Origin: Balneolales bacterium
Lineage (GTDB): Bacteria; Bacteroidota; Rhodothermia; Balneolales; Natronogracilivirgulaceae
Direction of reading: 5' to 3'
Assembly: GCA_007127695.1 (NCBI GenBank)
Contig: SKYW01000249.1
Coordinates: 1 to 5,139, forward strand
DNA length: 5,139 nucleotides
The notes under the pieces are model-generated. The model was not told the origin of the DNA and did no database searches. It worked only from the letters and a program-made list of their open reading frames with translations. The position numbers and the translations under genes are program-made. Positions 1 through 5,139 of the stretch are shown in pieces; positions within the stretch are counted from its first letter, which is position 1, and each line of letters opens with the position of its first letter.

Positions 1-113
1 GACAACTCCGATTCGTTTTCCGCTTTGACTCATGTACAGATTCGGGATTATTTATCCAGTCGCGCAACCGTTCGCTTTCGCCGGTCCGGATGCGGAAAGG
101 GTGATAAGAGCAA

Positions 114-147
114 TTCTGAAAATACGCATTTTTCTGAAAAAAACGCA
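114..147. repeat. Imperfect tandem repeat, period about 18 bp
   Basis: TTCTGAAAATACGCA at 114-128 recurs as TTCTGAAAAAAACGCA at 132-147. The two copies differ by one substitution and one inserted base. The spacer between them is TTT-rich. The function is unknown, and the repeat is short enough to be chance in an AT-rich spacer. Confidence 0.35.
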
Positions 148-179
148 GTGTTTCGAGCGGATTGCCTGAGTTTATGGGT

Positions 180-239
180 AGCAGCGCTTTCCGGTCACAT
201 AAGCTGCTGACGCCACTCCAAAAGCTGTGAGAGTGACGT
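180..239 (-). terminator. Tandem hairpins downstream of the histidine kinase
   Basis: On the minus-strand RNA, 29 nt past the kinase stop, positions 239-231 pair with 218-210. This makes a 9-bp stem that includes one G-U pair, with a 12-nt loop. The same stem has a C-A mismatch if read from the plus strand, so it suits the leftward transcript better. A second stem follows at once (208-203 with 185-180, 6 bp, 17-nt loop). No U tract follows either stem directly; the nearest T run is T7 at 143-137. It could be a factor-dependent or 3'-end-protecting structure. It is not a canonical intrinsic terminator. Confidence 0.3.
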
Positions 240-267
240 TATGCGGCGGCGGCGCGGCATGGTGACA

Positions 268-1710
268 TCACGGTTTGGATGCAACGCCACGCGGATGCGG
301 CCGCTCATGTTCCTGGTCAGAGGGCATCAGGTAAAAATAGAAACGGCTTCCCCTGCCCACATCACTTTCCACCTGGATGTCGCTTTTGTGTGCCTTGAGA
401 ATGCCTTTGACAACCGACAGTCCAAGCCCGGTTCCGCCTTTGTCCCTGGATCGCGCCTTGTCGGTGCGATAGAAACGGTCAAACAACCGGGGCCAATGCG
501 CCTCCGGTATGCCGATTCCGCTGTCACGGACAGAGACTTCCACTTTTTCACCGACATGGGAATAACTGATGGATATGGATCCGCTGTTGGTGAATTTAAT
601 GGCATTGGAGACCAGGTTGTCCAGCACCTGCTCAATCTTGCCGGGATCGGCGTACACCATGCAGGGGTGGGTGTCAGTTTTGAGCTCCAAACCCTTGTTT
701 TTGGCGGCTTCGCGGTACCACTCCGAAACGTTATCCACCAGTTCTGAAAGATTGAAATGCTCCCTGATCACGAAATTATCGTCGGAATCATACCGCTGCA
801 GTGTCATCAGATCCTTGAACAGCCGGCCGATCCGCTCCGCCTGGCTTCGGACGTTGCGCACGTATTTTCGGCGTTTTTCATCGTCCAGCGCGGGCAGCTC
901 CAGCATTTCCAGCGACCCCATGATGGTGTGCAGGGGGTTGCGGACCTCATGCGTGATATCGGCAAAAAACTGGGTCTGTTTCTCATTGAGTTTCTGCAGG
1001 TGCTGATAATCCGACCTCAGTTTCTGGGCCATTTTGTTGACAGATTCGGAAAGTGTTCCGATCTCGTCAGACCGTTCCATGTGTATCACATGTTCCGTAT
1101 CCCCCTCTGCAATTCGCTCCACATCCCTGGTAAGCTTCAGCAGCGGACGGGCCATATAGTATGCCAGCACGGCACTTAAGACCAGGATAAGCAGGATGGC
1201 CACCACCAGTCCAAGGGTTATGATATGCCGGATTGCGATTACCGGCTGAAAAATCTGGCTTTTCGGCTTATTTATGACAAAAAAACGGGCCGGGTTCCTG
1301 CTCTCCTGAATGGTGGCGTAAACCCAGATGTTGTCATCATCCGGCTGATTGATGGTCTGCATCACCTTTATCTCGTCCAAAAGGAGACGCAACTGATCGG
1401 GACGCAGATGCAGATGGGGTGACCGGCGGGTTCCGGCTGGATAGGAGGCGAGGATTGCTCCGTTGGAATCGTAAAGTGCGATGTGATAGTGCGAAATCTC
1501 CCCCACACGCTCCAGCTCTTCCTGCAACTGCAGTCCCTCGGGCAGGAATTTGAGGGTGTGCATCAACCAGTAGGCATCACTCTCCATGTCGGCAACAGCC
1601 TCTTCCAGGATGTAGGCACGGATGTAAAACAACGCATAGCCGCTTCCGGCCGTGACCGTTACGATCAGGATGATCGTCAGGGTGAGTGCCAGTTTGGAGC
1701 GTATGTTCAT
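268..1710 (-). CDS. Membrane sensor histidine kinase with HAMP domain (two-component system)
   Basis: This 480-residue protein should sense an extracytoplasmic signal, autophosphorylate on a histidine and pass the phosphate to the response regulator encoded just upstream. The order visible is TM1 at about 8-30, an extracytoplasmic sensor of about 130 residues (31-160) matching no sensor domain I recognise, TM2 at about 163-186, and a HAMP linker at about 187-238 with its DEIG motif at 215-218. The HisKA dimerisation helix carries the H box DITHEVRNPL with phosphoacceptor His254. The HATPase_c domain has an N box (DNLVSNA, Asn365 and Asn369), a G1 box (DSGIGI, 396-401), an F box (LFDRFYR, about 409-415) and a G2 box (GGTGLGL, 425-431). 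All core catalytic residues are present. The ATG start overlaps the regulator's TGA stop by one base (TGATG), which implies translational coupling. The specific signal cannot be told from sequence. Confidence 0.96.
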   Translation of the reverse strand: MNIRSKLALTLTIILIVTVTAGSGYALFYIRAYILEEAVADMESDAYWLMHTLKFLPEGLQLQEELERVGEISHYHIALYDSNGAILASYPAGTRRSPHLHLRPDQLRLLLDEIKVMQTINQPDDDNIWVYATIQESRNPARFFVINKPKSQIFQPVIAIRHIITLGLVVAILLILVLSAVLAYYMARPLLKLTRDVERIAEGDTEHVIHMERSDEIGTLSESVNKMAQKLRSDYQHLQKLNEKQTQFFADITHEVRNPLHTIMGSLEMLELPALDDEKRRKYVRNVRSQAERIGRLFKDLMTLQRYDSDDNFVIREHFNLSELVDNVSEWYREAAKNKGLELKTDTHPCMVYADPGKIEQVLDNLVSNAIKFTNSGSISISYSHVGEKVEVSVRDSGIGIPEAHWPRLFDRFYRTDKARSRDKGGTGLGLSVVKGILKAHKSDIQVESDVGRGSRFYFYLMPSDQEHERPHPRGVASKP

Positions 1711-2411
1711 CAGGAAAAGGCCAGATCTCTATTCAATCCGTATCCCATGCCGCGGTAGGTCTTTATAAGGTCACCGTCTTCCCTGAGCTTCAGCCGCAAA
1801 TTCTTGATGTGCACATCCACGGTCCGGTCAAATACGTATTTCTCCTCATCCGTGATATACTCGAGTATTTCCTGTCGCGTGTAGACCCGTTTCGGATTCT
1901 CGAAAAAGAGTTTGAGAAGCTTGAACTCGGTATTGGTAAGCTCGATTTTTTCCCCGTTCTGCCAGGCCTCGATGCTCTCGGGAGCGATGAAGACGTTGCG
2001 GAAGGATATCCAGTTCCCCTTTTCACGCGGACGCCGGCGCAGCGTGGATTCCACATGGGCCTTGACCAGGTTCAGACTGGCAGGTTTCGGGATGTAATCG
2101 TCCGCGCCCAGATCGAGACCAACGATTTCATCCTTTTCCTTGTCCTTTGCCGTTAAAAAAATTACCGGAACATCACTGAGGACCGGGTGCTTTCGCAGAT
2201 AACTGCAGATCTCGTATCCGTCCTTTTCCGGGACCATGATATCCAGTATCGCCAGATCGATGAGCTGGGCATTTTTGTCGATCAGGTCAATGGCACGGTT
2301 GCCATCCATCGCCAGAAGCACATCATAACCATGCATTTCAAGATAACTTGAAAGCATTTCTGCCGGTTCTGCTTCGTCTTCTACAAGTAAAATGGTGCGT
2401 TTGAAATTCAC
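1710..2411 (-). CDS. OmpR/PhoB-family response regulator
   Basis: This 233-residue protein has an N-terminal receiver domain (about 5-122) and a C-terminal winged-helix DNA-binding domain (about 135-230). The receiver has the acidic pair Glu11/Asp12, phosphoacceptor Asp57 (LDIMVP), conserved Thr87 (FLTAKD) and Lys109 (PKP), so it looks phosphorylatable. The effector half shows the typical LTNTEFKLLKLF helix, the DRTVDVHIKNLRLKL recognition-helix region (195-209) and the YRGMGYGL wing. Start choice: the frame begins at a GTG (2411-2409), with the stop TAA 14 codons upstream. No ATG lies between them, and the receiver fold begins right after the GTG, so GTG is very likely the start. There is no clear Shine-Dalgarno. 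It is first in a two-gene unit with the kinase and probably regulates a set of promoters that may include its own; the targets are unknown. Confidence 0.96.
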   Translation of the reverse strand: MNFKRTILLVEDEAEPAEMLSSYLEMHGYDVLLAMDGNRAIDLIDKNAQLIDLAILDIMVPEKDGYEICSYLRKHPVLSDVPVIFLTAKDKEKDEIVGLDLGADDYIPKPASLNLVKAHVESTLRRRPREKGNWISFRNVFIAPESIEAWQNGEKIELTNTEFKLLKLFFENPKRVYTRQEILEYITDEEKYVFDRTVDVHIKNLRLKLREDGDLIKTYRGMGYGLNRDLAFS

Positions 2412-2428
2412 AGTCAGAAACCGTTTTC

Positions 2429-2443
2429 CCGGGAGGCGCCCGG
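2429..2443 (-). promoter_or_regulatory. GC-rich hairpin in the response-regulator leader
   Basis: CCGGG (2429-2433) and CCCGG (2439-2443) form a perfect 5-bp GC stem with a 5-nt loop. On the leftward transcript the hairpin ends 17 nt before the GTG start of the response regulator. It is close enough to influence ribosome access, but short, and no U tract follows. A regulatory role is inference. Confidence 0.25.
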
Positions 2444-2489
2444 CCTGTTAATGGAATTATGAAGAGAATTTGAAAAAATGGAATAGCTT

Positions 2490-2521
2490 GAAAGATAAGA
2501 AAAAAAAATTGAATCCGGATT
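2490..2521 (-). promoter_or_regulatory. AT-rich putative promoter region for the two-component operon
   Basis: On the minus strand this stretch has a perfect 10-bp palindrome AATCCGGATT (2521-2512), then T9 (2508-2500), then TATCTTTC (2497-2490). The last matches seven of eight positions of the Bacteroidota-type -7 element TAnnTTTG, if that lineage is right. No TTTG-like -33 element sits at the usual distance, so the assignment is weak. The T9 tract could instead be part of a terminator for the DUF58 transcript. The palindrome is the size of a half operator for a dimeric regulator. Confidence 0.25.
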
Positions 2522-2561
2522 GCCCAAGTGCGGGGTGCTGACCGGCTTGGACGCTGCACCC
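2500..2561 (-). terminator. Possible 3' structure or terminator of the DUF58/small membrane protein transcript
   Basis: Starting 8 nt after the small membrane gene's stop, the minus-strand RNA can form stem A (2561-2556 with 2538-2533, GGGTGC/GCACCC, 6 bp). It can also form stem B (2552-2546 with 2528-2522, 7 bp with one G-U pair). The arms interleave as A, B, A', B', so both together would be a pseudoknot, or they would be alternatives. T9 follows, but 13 nt beyond stem B, which is farther than in a canonical intrinsic terminator. The call is tentative. Confidence 0.3.
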
Positions 2562-2569
2562 GGCATCGA

Positions 2570-2821
2570 TCACTTAACATACTGTTTGTACCGCTTCCAG
2601 CGTATCAGGTGAAAGACGACAAAAATCAGAAAGATCACCGAAAACAGGAAAAGGTAGTCATACACCAGCTCCACGGGCCTTTCCTCCCAGCCGGGCCAGG
2701 AGTCGAGAATGAAGATTTCAGCAATGAGGATGACCAGGGGCAGGAGTAACGCCATTTTCAGGCTCTCAACAAACACGTAGTTCCATTTTTTCTTCTGCTT
2801 GTCCGGGCCTGGCTTGCTCAC
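2570..2821 (-). CDS. Small two-helix membrane protein, unknown function
   Basis: I do not recognise a family for this 83-residue protein. It has a basic N-terminus (KQKKK at 8-12), a first hydrophobic helix at about 22-40, a short loop with two Trp residues (about 41-53), a second helix at about 54-74 and a basic tail (RWKRYKQ). The charge pattern predicts both ends in the cytoplasm. The start is GTG at 2821-2819, overlapping the DUF58 stop as GTGA. A good Shine-Dalgarno, GGAGG (2831-2827 on the minus strand), lies 5 nt upstream, one of the few in this window. The next methionine (residue 23) is inside the first helix, so GTG is preferred. The overlap strongly suggests co-translation with the DUF58 gene. 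By position it could anchor or partner that soluble protein; this is inference. Confidence 0.85.
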   Translation of the reverse strand: MSKPGPDKQKKKWNYVFVESLKMALLLPLVILIAEIFILDSWPGWEERPVELVYDYLFLFSVIFLIFVVFHLIRWKRYKQYVK

Positions 2822-3738
2822 ATCAGCCTCCGTCGCTTGTTCAAAAAAGCGAGGAGGGCATATTCAAACGGATCCTGTGTGTCCACTTCCTCGTATGTAA
2901 TATTCGCTTCGCTGCACGTGATATGAAAATCTTTGGTGTACTTGGCCATTTTTTTCTGATAGTCCCTGCGTATCTGACCCGGGATCACATCCATCTCCCC
3001 TCCGGTTTCCATGTCGCGGAAGACAAAGCGCTCGTCCGGGAAGTCGAGCTCACGCTCACTTCTCTTTTCGAGCAGATGAAAAAGGATGACCTCATGCTTT
3101 TTGTGGCGCAGATGCTTGAGTGCAGAGACCAGCTCCTCCTGTTTCTGCACGTTTTCAAACAGGTCGGTGAGCAGCACTACCATGCTCCTCCGGCTGATGC
3201 GTTCCGCAAGCTGGTGGATGGCATCGGCCGACGCCGTCTGCCGGATCCCGGGTGTCTCCCCGTCGTACTCTTCCAGGATGCGGTCCAGATTCCGGTAAAG
3301 ATGCATCAGGTGGGCATAGGATGATTTTGCCGGAAGGATCTCTCCGAGCTGCCGGTCGAACGGCACCAGTCCGCAGCCGTCACGCTGCCGGTGCAGCATG
3401 TAGGCCAGAGCCGCCCCCAGATGCACGGCGTAACGCAACTTGGACCAGTCCGCAAAATAGCGGAACTGCATGGAGCTGCTCACATCCAGAAGGATATAGC
3501 AGCGCAGGTTCGTCTCCTCCTCATACTGCTTGACATAGTAACGCTCCGTCTTGCCATACACTTTCCAGTCCATGTGCTTCAGATCGTCACCGGGATTGTA
3601 GGCACGGTGCTCGGCAAACTCCACACTGAATCCGAAATACGGACTCTTGTGAAGACCGCTGATAAATCCCTCCACAATTTGGCGGGCCTTGATCTCCAGG
3701 GGCGCGAGCCGGTTGATGAGTTCTGGTGTAAGCAGCAT
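2818..3738 (-). CDS. DUF58 domain protein (vWA-like fold, MoxR-associated type)
   Basis: This 306-residue protein has no membrane segment or signal peptide, so it is probably cytoplasmic. The DUF58 signature is clear at about 44-77: HRAYNPGDDLKHMDWK, followed by a Tyr/Lys/Glu-rich stretch (YYVKQYEEE). A von Willebrand A-like half follows, with a MIDAS-type DVSSS (Asp85, Ser87, Ser89) and a later TD (191-192) in the expected strand, so metal-dependent ligand binding is plausible. The ATG start (3738) has no Shine-Dalgarno. DUF58 proteins usually sit beside a MoxR AAA+ ATPase and often vWA/Bat proteins; that association is family knowledge, and the exact biochemical role is not settled. Here it is first in a transcript with the small membrane protein, and upstream lies a divergent unrelated gene, so any MoxR partner is outside the window. 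Confidence 0.93.
   Translation of the reverse strand: MLLTPELINRLAPLEIKARQIVEGFISGLHKSPYFGFSVEFAEHRAYNPGDDLKHMDWKVYGKTERYYVKQYEEETNLRCYILLDVSSSMQFRYFADWSKLRYAVHLGAALAYMLHRQRDGCGLVPFDRQLGEILPAKSSYAHLMHLYRNLDRILEEYDGETPGIRQTASADAIHQLAERISRRSMVVLLTDLFENVQKQEELVSALKHLRHKKHEVILFHLLEKRSERELDFPDERFVFRDMETGGEMDVIPGQIRRDYQKKMAKYTKDFHITCSEANITYEEVDTQDPFEYALLAFLNKRRRLM
2827..2831 (-). promoter_or_regulatory. Shine-Dalgarno supporting the GTG start of the small membrane protein
   Basis: GGAGG on the minus strand, 5 nt before the GTG at 2821. It lies inside the last codons of the DUF58 gene. It decides the start of the 83-residue ORF, whose only other early methionine is inside a membrane helix. Confidence 0.7.
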
Positions 3739-3761
3739 GGATTATTTGTTTGATACTGAAA

Positions 3762-3781
3762 ACGGGACCGTAAGAGCCCGT
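3762..3781 (-). promoter_or_regulatory. Small hairpin in the DUF58 leader
   Basis: ACGGG (3762-3766) and CCCGT (3777-3781) form a 5-bp stem with a 10-nt loop, 23 nt upstream of the DUF58 ATG. It is short and could be chance. Confidence 0.2.
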
Positions 3782-3798
3782 ACGATTATGATTTACGC

Positions 3799-3845
3799 AG
3801 TATATACTACCGCTTTTCACACAACACTCAAACTTCTTCAAACTT
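3799..3845. promoter_or_regulatory. Divergent control region with palindrome and helical-period repeat
   Basis: The 144-bp gap between DUF58 (leftward) and the hydrolase (rightward) must hold both promoters. Visible in it are a perfect 10-bp palindrome AGTATATACT (3799-3808) and two copies of TCAAACTT at 3828-3835 and 3838-3845, exactly 10 bp apart. A weak sigma70-like pair for the leftward gene is TTGAGT (3831-3826) and TAGTAT (3809-3804), 16 bp apart, each matching four of six consensus bases. No good pair is seen for the rightward gene. A regulator-binding role is inference. Confidence 0.35.
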
Positions 3846-3882
3846 TTTTTATTTTGCATAGTTCCCATTACAACAAACCCCC

Positions 3883-4785
3883 ATGGCCATGGCTGAAATA
3901 ATCACCAGCAAGGAAACGCTCGTTCAGGCACTGAAAGAAGCCGACTCCATGCCCGCTCCCCGCGAAGTGCTGATGGTAACACCGAGGCATTTTTCGGTGG
4001 AATATGTGATCAATCCACATATGGAGGGCAACATTGGCGCGGTCGACAAGGAAAAAGCCCGGTGGCAGTGGGAAGTGATCCGGGACAAATTCCGGATGCT
4101 CGGACTCCGCGTCCACGAGATGGAAGGGGAATCCGGCTTCCCCGACATGGTCTTCAGCGCCAATCAGAGCCTTCCGTACATCGACCCGAACGGACACAAA
4201 CACGCCCTCATGAGCATCATGCACTCCGAGCAGCGTAAAGATGAAGTGCCCTATTTCGAACAGTGGTACCGTCGGCACGGCTACGGAGTGCACTACCTGT
4301 ATGCCGAAGGGGTCAGCGATTTCGAAGGCATGGGAGATGCCATCTGGCATTTCAAAAAACGGATTCTCTGGGGTGGATACGGATACAGATCGTCGCGCCA
4401 GGCTTACGAAGCGGTATCAGAGACCTTTAATGTGCCGGTCGTCCTGCTGGAACTCGTTCACCCCGCTTTTTACCACCTTGATACCTGCTTTTGTACGCTT
4501 AACGATAAGAGCGTGCTGATCTACCCGCCCGCATTCACGAAAGAAGGCCTGGAACTGATCCATGCCGCTTTTCCTGTGGTCATCGAGGCTCCGGAAAAAG
4601 AAGCCCAGGAGCTGTTTGCCTGCAACGCGTGCTGTCCGGATGGAAAAAACGTGATCATCCAGAAAGGGTGCCAGGAGGTCAACAAGGCCCTGAAAAAAAA
4701 CGGATTCGCCTTTCATGAAGTGGAAACCGGCGAATTTCTCAAAAGTGGCGGAAGTGTTTTCTGCATGAAGCTGATGCTCTGGTAA
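3883..4785 (+). CDS. DDAH / arginine-dihydrolase-like amidinotransferase-superfamily hydrolase
   Basis: This 300-residue single-domain protein belongs to the guanidino-group-modifying superfamily, alongside dimethylarginine dimethylaminohydrolase and arginine dihydrolase/deiminase-type enzymes. Visible motifs in order are INPHM (43-47), FPDMVFSANQ (86-95, Asp88 and Asn94), FEGMGD (147-152, Glu148 and Asp152), HLDTCFC (198-204, catalytic His198 and Asp200) and GGSVFC ending in the likely nucleophile Cys294. The catalytic set is complete, so it should be active on arginine or a methylated or related guanidino compound, in the cytoplasm. The Asn in FSANQ resembles the arginine dihydrolase subgroup more than classical DDAH, but substrate cannot be settled by eye. 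Several further cysteines (202, 204, 247, 250, 251, 263) are notable. The start is ATG at 3883; the in-frame ATG at 3889 is an alternative. No Shine-Dalgarno is seen. The AbgT-family transporter gene follows 137 bp downstream. Confidence 0.9.
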   Translation: MAMAEIITSKETLVQALKEADSMPAPREVLMVTPRHFSVEYVINPHMEGNIGAVDKEKARWQWEVIRDKFRMLGLRVHEMEGESGFPDMVFSANQSLPYIDPNGHKHALMSIMHSEQRKDEVPYFEQWYRRHGYGVHYLYAEGVSDFEGMGDAIWHFKKRILWGGYGYRSSRQAYEAVSETFNVPVVLLELVHPAFYHLDTCFCTLNDKSVLIYPPAFTKEGLELIHAAFPVVIEAPEKEAQELFACNACCPDGKNVIIQKGCQEVNKALKKNGFAFHEVETGEFLKSGGSVFCMKLMLW

Positions 4786-4828
4786 TGTTACAGTCACCAG
4801 CTTAAACACCAGCGGACTCTTTTTCCTG

Positions 4829-4861
4829 CCCGACAATCAGCACCGTAACGCTGATTTCGGG
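4829..4861 (+). promoter_or_regulatory. Strong hairpin between the hydrolase and the AbgT gene
   Basis: CCCGA (4829-4833) pairs with TCGGG (4857-4861), and AATCAGC (4835-4841) pairs with GCTGATT (4850-4856). Together they make a 12-bp stem with a single bulged C (4834) and an 8-nt loop. It begins 43 nt after the hydrolase stop. No U tract follows on the plus strand, so it is not a textbook intrinsic terminator. It may be a U-less or factor-assisted terminator, an mRNA-stability element or a leader structure for the transporter. Confidence 0.45.
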
Positions 4862-4875
4862 TTGATTCGGTATCG

Positions 4876-4896
4876 TATTCCAAACCATATTCCAAA
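4876..4896. repeat. 9-bp direct repeat upstream of the AbgT gene
   Basis: TATTCCAAA occurs at 4876-4884 and 4888-4896, a 12-bp period, ending 26 bp before the transporter ATG. Direct repeats in this position may be activator or repressor half-sites. A weak -35-like TTGATT lies at 4862-4867, but no convincing -10 accompanies it. Confidence 0.4.
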
Positions 4897-4922
4897 AAAC
4901 TCAAAACAGATATCAGAAGTAC

Positions 4923-5139
4923 ATGAGCAATCACTTAGGAGCCCCTCCAAAAAAGAGAGACTGGTTCACCCGGTTTCTGGATGTTATCGAATGGCTGGGC
5001 AATCTTCTCCCCCATCCTGTCACGCTGTTTGCCATATTTGCCATCGGCGTCATTTTTATCAGCGGCCTGGCCGATTTTTTCCAGTGGTCGGTCCCCGATC
5101 CGCGTCCGGAGGGTGCGGCGGGACGCTCACCTGACGGCA
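4923..5139 (+). CDS. AbgT-family transporter, N-terminal part (runs off the window)
   Basis: Seventy-two codons are visible before the right edge. The protein starts with a short basic cytoplasmic segment (PPKKRDW), then FLDVIEWLGNLLPHPVTLF, matching the conserved N-terminal motif of the AbgT family (an aromatic/valine-rich helix, then LPHP and a hydrophobic first membrane helix, about 33-53). It then enters the Pro/Gly-rich loop (VPDPRPEGAAG) expected after that helix. E. coli AbgT imports p-aminobenzoyl-glutamate; other members export sulfonamides or carry peptide-like substrates, so the cargo here is unknown. The ATG at 4923 gives a sensible start, with at most a weak Shine-Dalgarno (AGAAG). 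It is co-directional with the hydrolase, with a hairpin and direct repeats in between, so it may have its own promoter. Confidence 0.85.
   Translation, partial: MSNHLGAPPKKRDWFTRFLDVIEWLGNLLPHPVTLFAIFAIGVIFISGLADFFQWSVPDPRPEGAAGRSPDG

Larger units (their letters stand above)
1..267. other. Left flank without a supportable gene
   Basis: No convincing gene is visible here. A plus-strand frame is open from the window edge to a TGA at 208-210, but its translation is low in complexity and has no recognisable motif. If real, it would be the tail of a gene converging on the histidine kinase. A minus-strand frame is open from about position 240 to the left edge but has no ATG or GTG. A 25-codon minus-strand ORF starts at the ATG at about 129 and has a signal-peptide-like beginning (MRIFRIALITLSAS), but it stops at once. 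The stretch is best read as the 3' region of the kinase gene plus spacer. Confidence 0.5.

Noticed and set aside
1..210. Plus-strand frame open from the window edge, possible tail of a convergent gene
   Set aside because: The translation has no family signature and the other frames are nearly as open, so it cannot be supported without more sequence to the left.
241..1006. Plus-strand open frames antisense to the histidine kinase (for example 241-747 and 569-1006)
   Set aside because: They lie entirely or almost entirely opposite a kinase with all conserved motifs, and their translations show no domain, so they are shadows of its codon use.
3587..3868. Minus-strand 93-codon frame extending upstream of DUF58
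   Set aside because: It is in another frame and overlaps the DUF58 start and the divergent control region; no homology is apparent.
3868..4350. 160-codon minus-strand frame opposite the hydrolase
   Set aside because: The plus strand encodes a full catalytic-residue set in this stretch; the antisense translation has no recognisable motif.
4417..4836. 139-codon minus-strand frame over the hydrolase 3' end
   Set aside because: It is antisense to well-supported coding sequence and lacks motifs.
4829..4861. Canonical rho-independent terminator after the hydrolase
   Set aside because: The stem is strong but no U tract follows in the direction of transcription, so it is listed only as a hairpin of uncertain role.
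4862..5134. Plus-strand 90-codon frame overlapping the AbgT start
   Set aside because: It is in a different frame from the recognisable AbgT N-terminus beginning at 4923, and its translation is not membrane-like.

Overview
This window is about 5.1 kb of ordinary-looking bacterial chromosome, with moderate GC and genetic code 11. It holds four leftward genes followed, across a 144-bp divergent gap, by two rightward genes. Most starts lack a clear Shine-Dalgarno sequence. The gene set is a DUF58 protein, an OmpR-type two-component pair, a DDAH/arginine-dihydrolase-like enzyme and an AbgT-family transporter. Together these suggest a Bacteroidota-related lineage, for example Balneolota or Rhodothermota. 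That placement is an inference from style and gene content, not from a marker gene.

Layout from left to right. Positions 1-267 contain no gene I can support. They do carry tandem hairpins just past the histidine kinase stop and a short imperfect repeat. Positions 268-2411 (minus strand) encode a response regulator followed by its membrane histidine kinase, joined by a TGATG stop/start overlap. Positions 2412-2569 are a gap with an A9/T9 tract, a perfect palindrome and interleaved inverted repeats. Positions 2570-3738 (minus strand) encode a soluble DUF58 protein followed by an 83-residue two-helix membrane protein, joined by a GTGA overlap. Positions 3739-3882 are the divergent control region. 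Positions 3883-4785 (plus strand) encode a guanidino-modifying enzyme with a full set of catalytic residues. Positions 4923 to the right edge hold the first 72 codons of an AbgT-family transporter, preceded by a strong hairpin and a 9-bp direct repeat.

How the genes may work together. The regulator and kinase should form a standard phosphorelay from an extracytoplasmic signal to DNA. The DUF58 protein and the small membrane protein are probably translationally coupled and may work together at the membrane. No MoxR-type ATPase, the usual DUF58 partner, lies next to them. The hydrolase and the transporter are co-directional and may serve amino-acid or peptide use, but only adjacency supports this. 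I found no mobile element, CRISPR array, tRNA or rRNA, and nothing that clearly amounts to a new system. The most unusual features are the structured intergenic sequences and the DUF58/small-membrane-protein pair.
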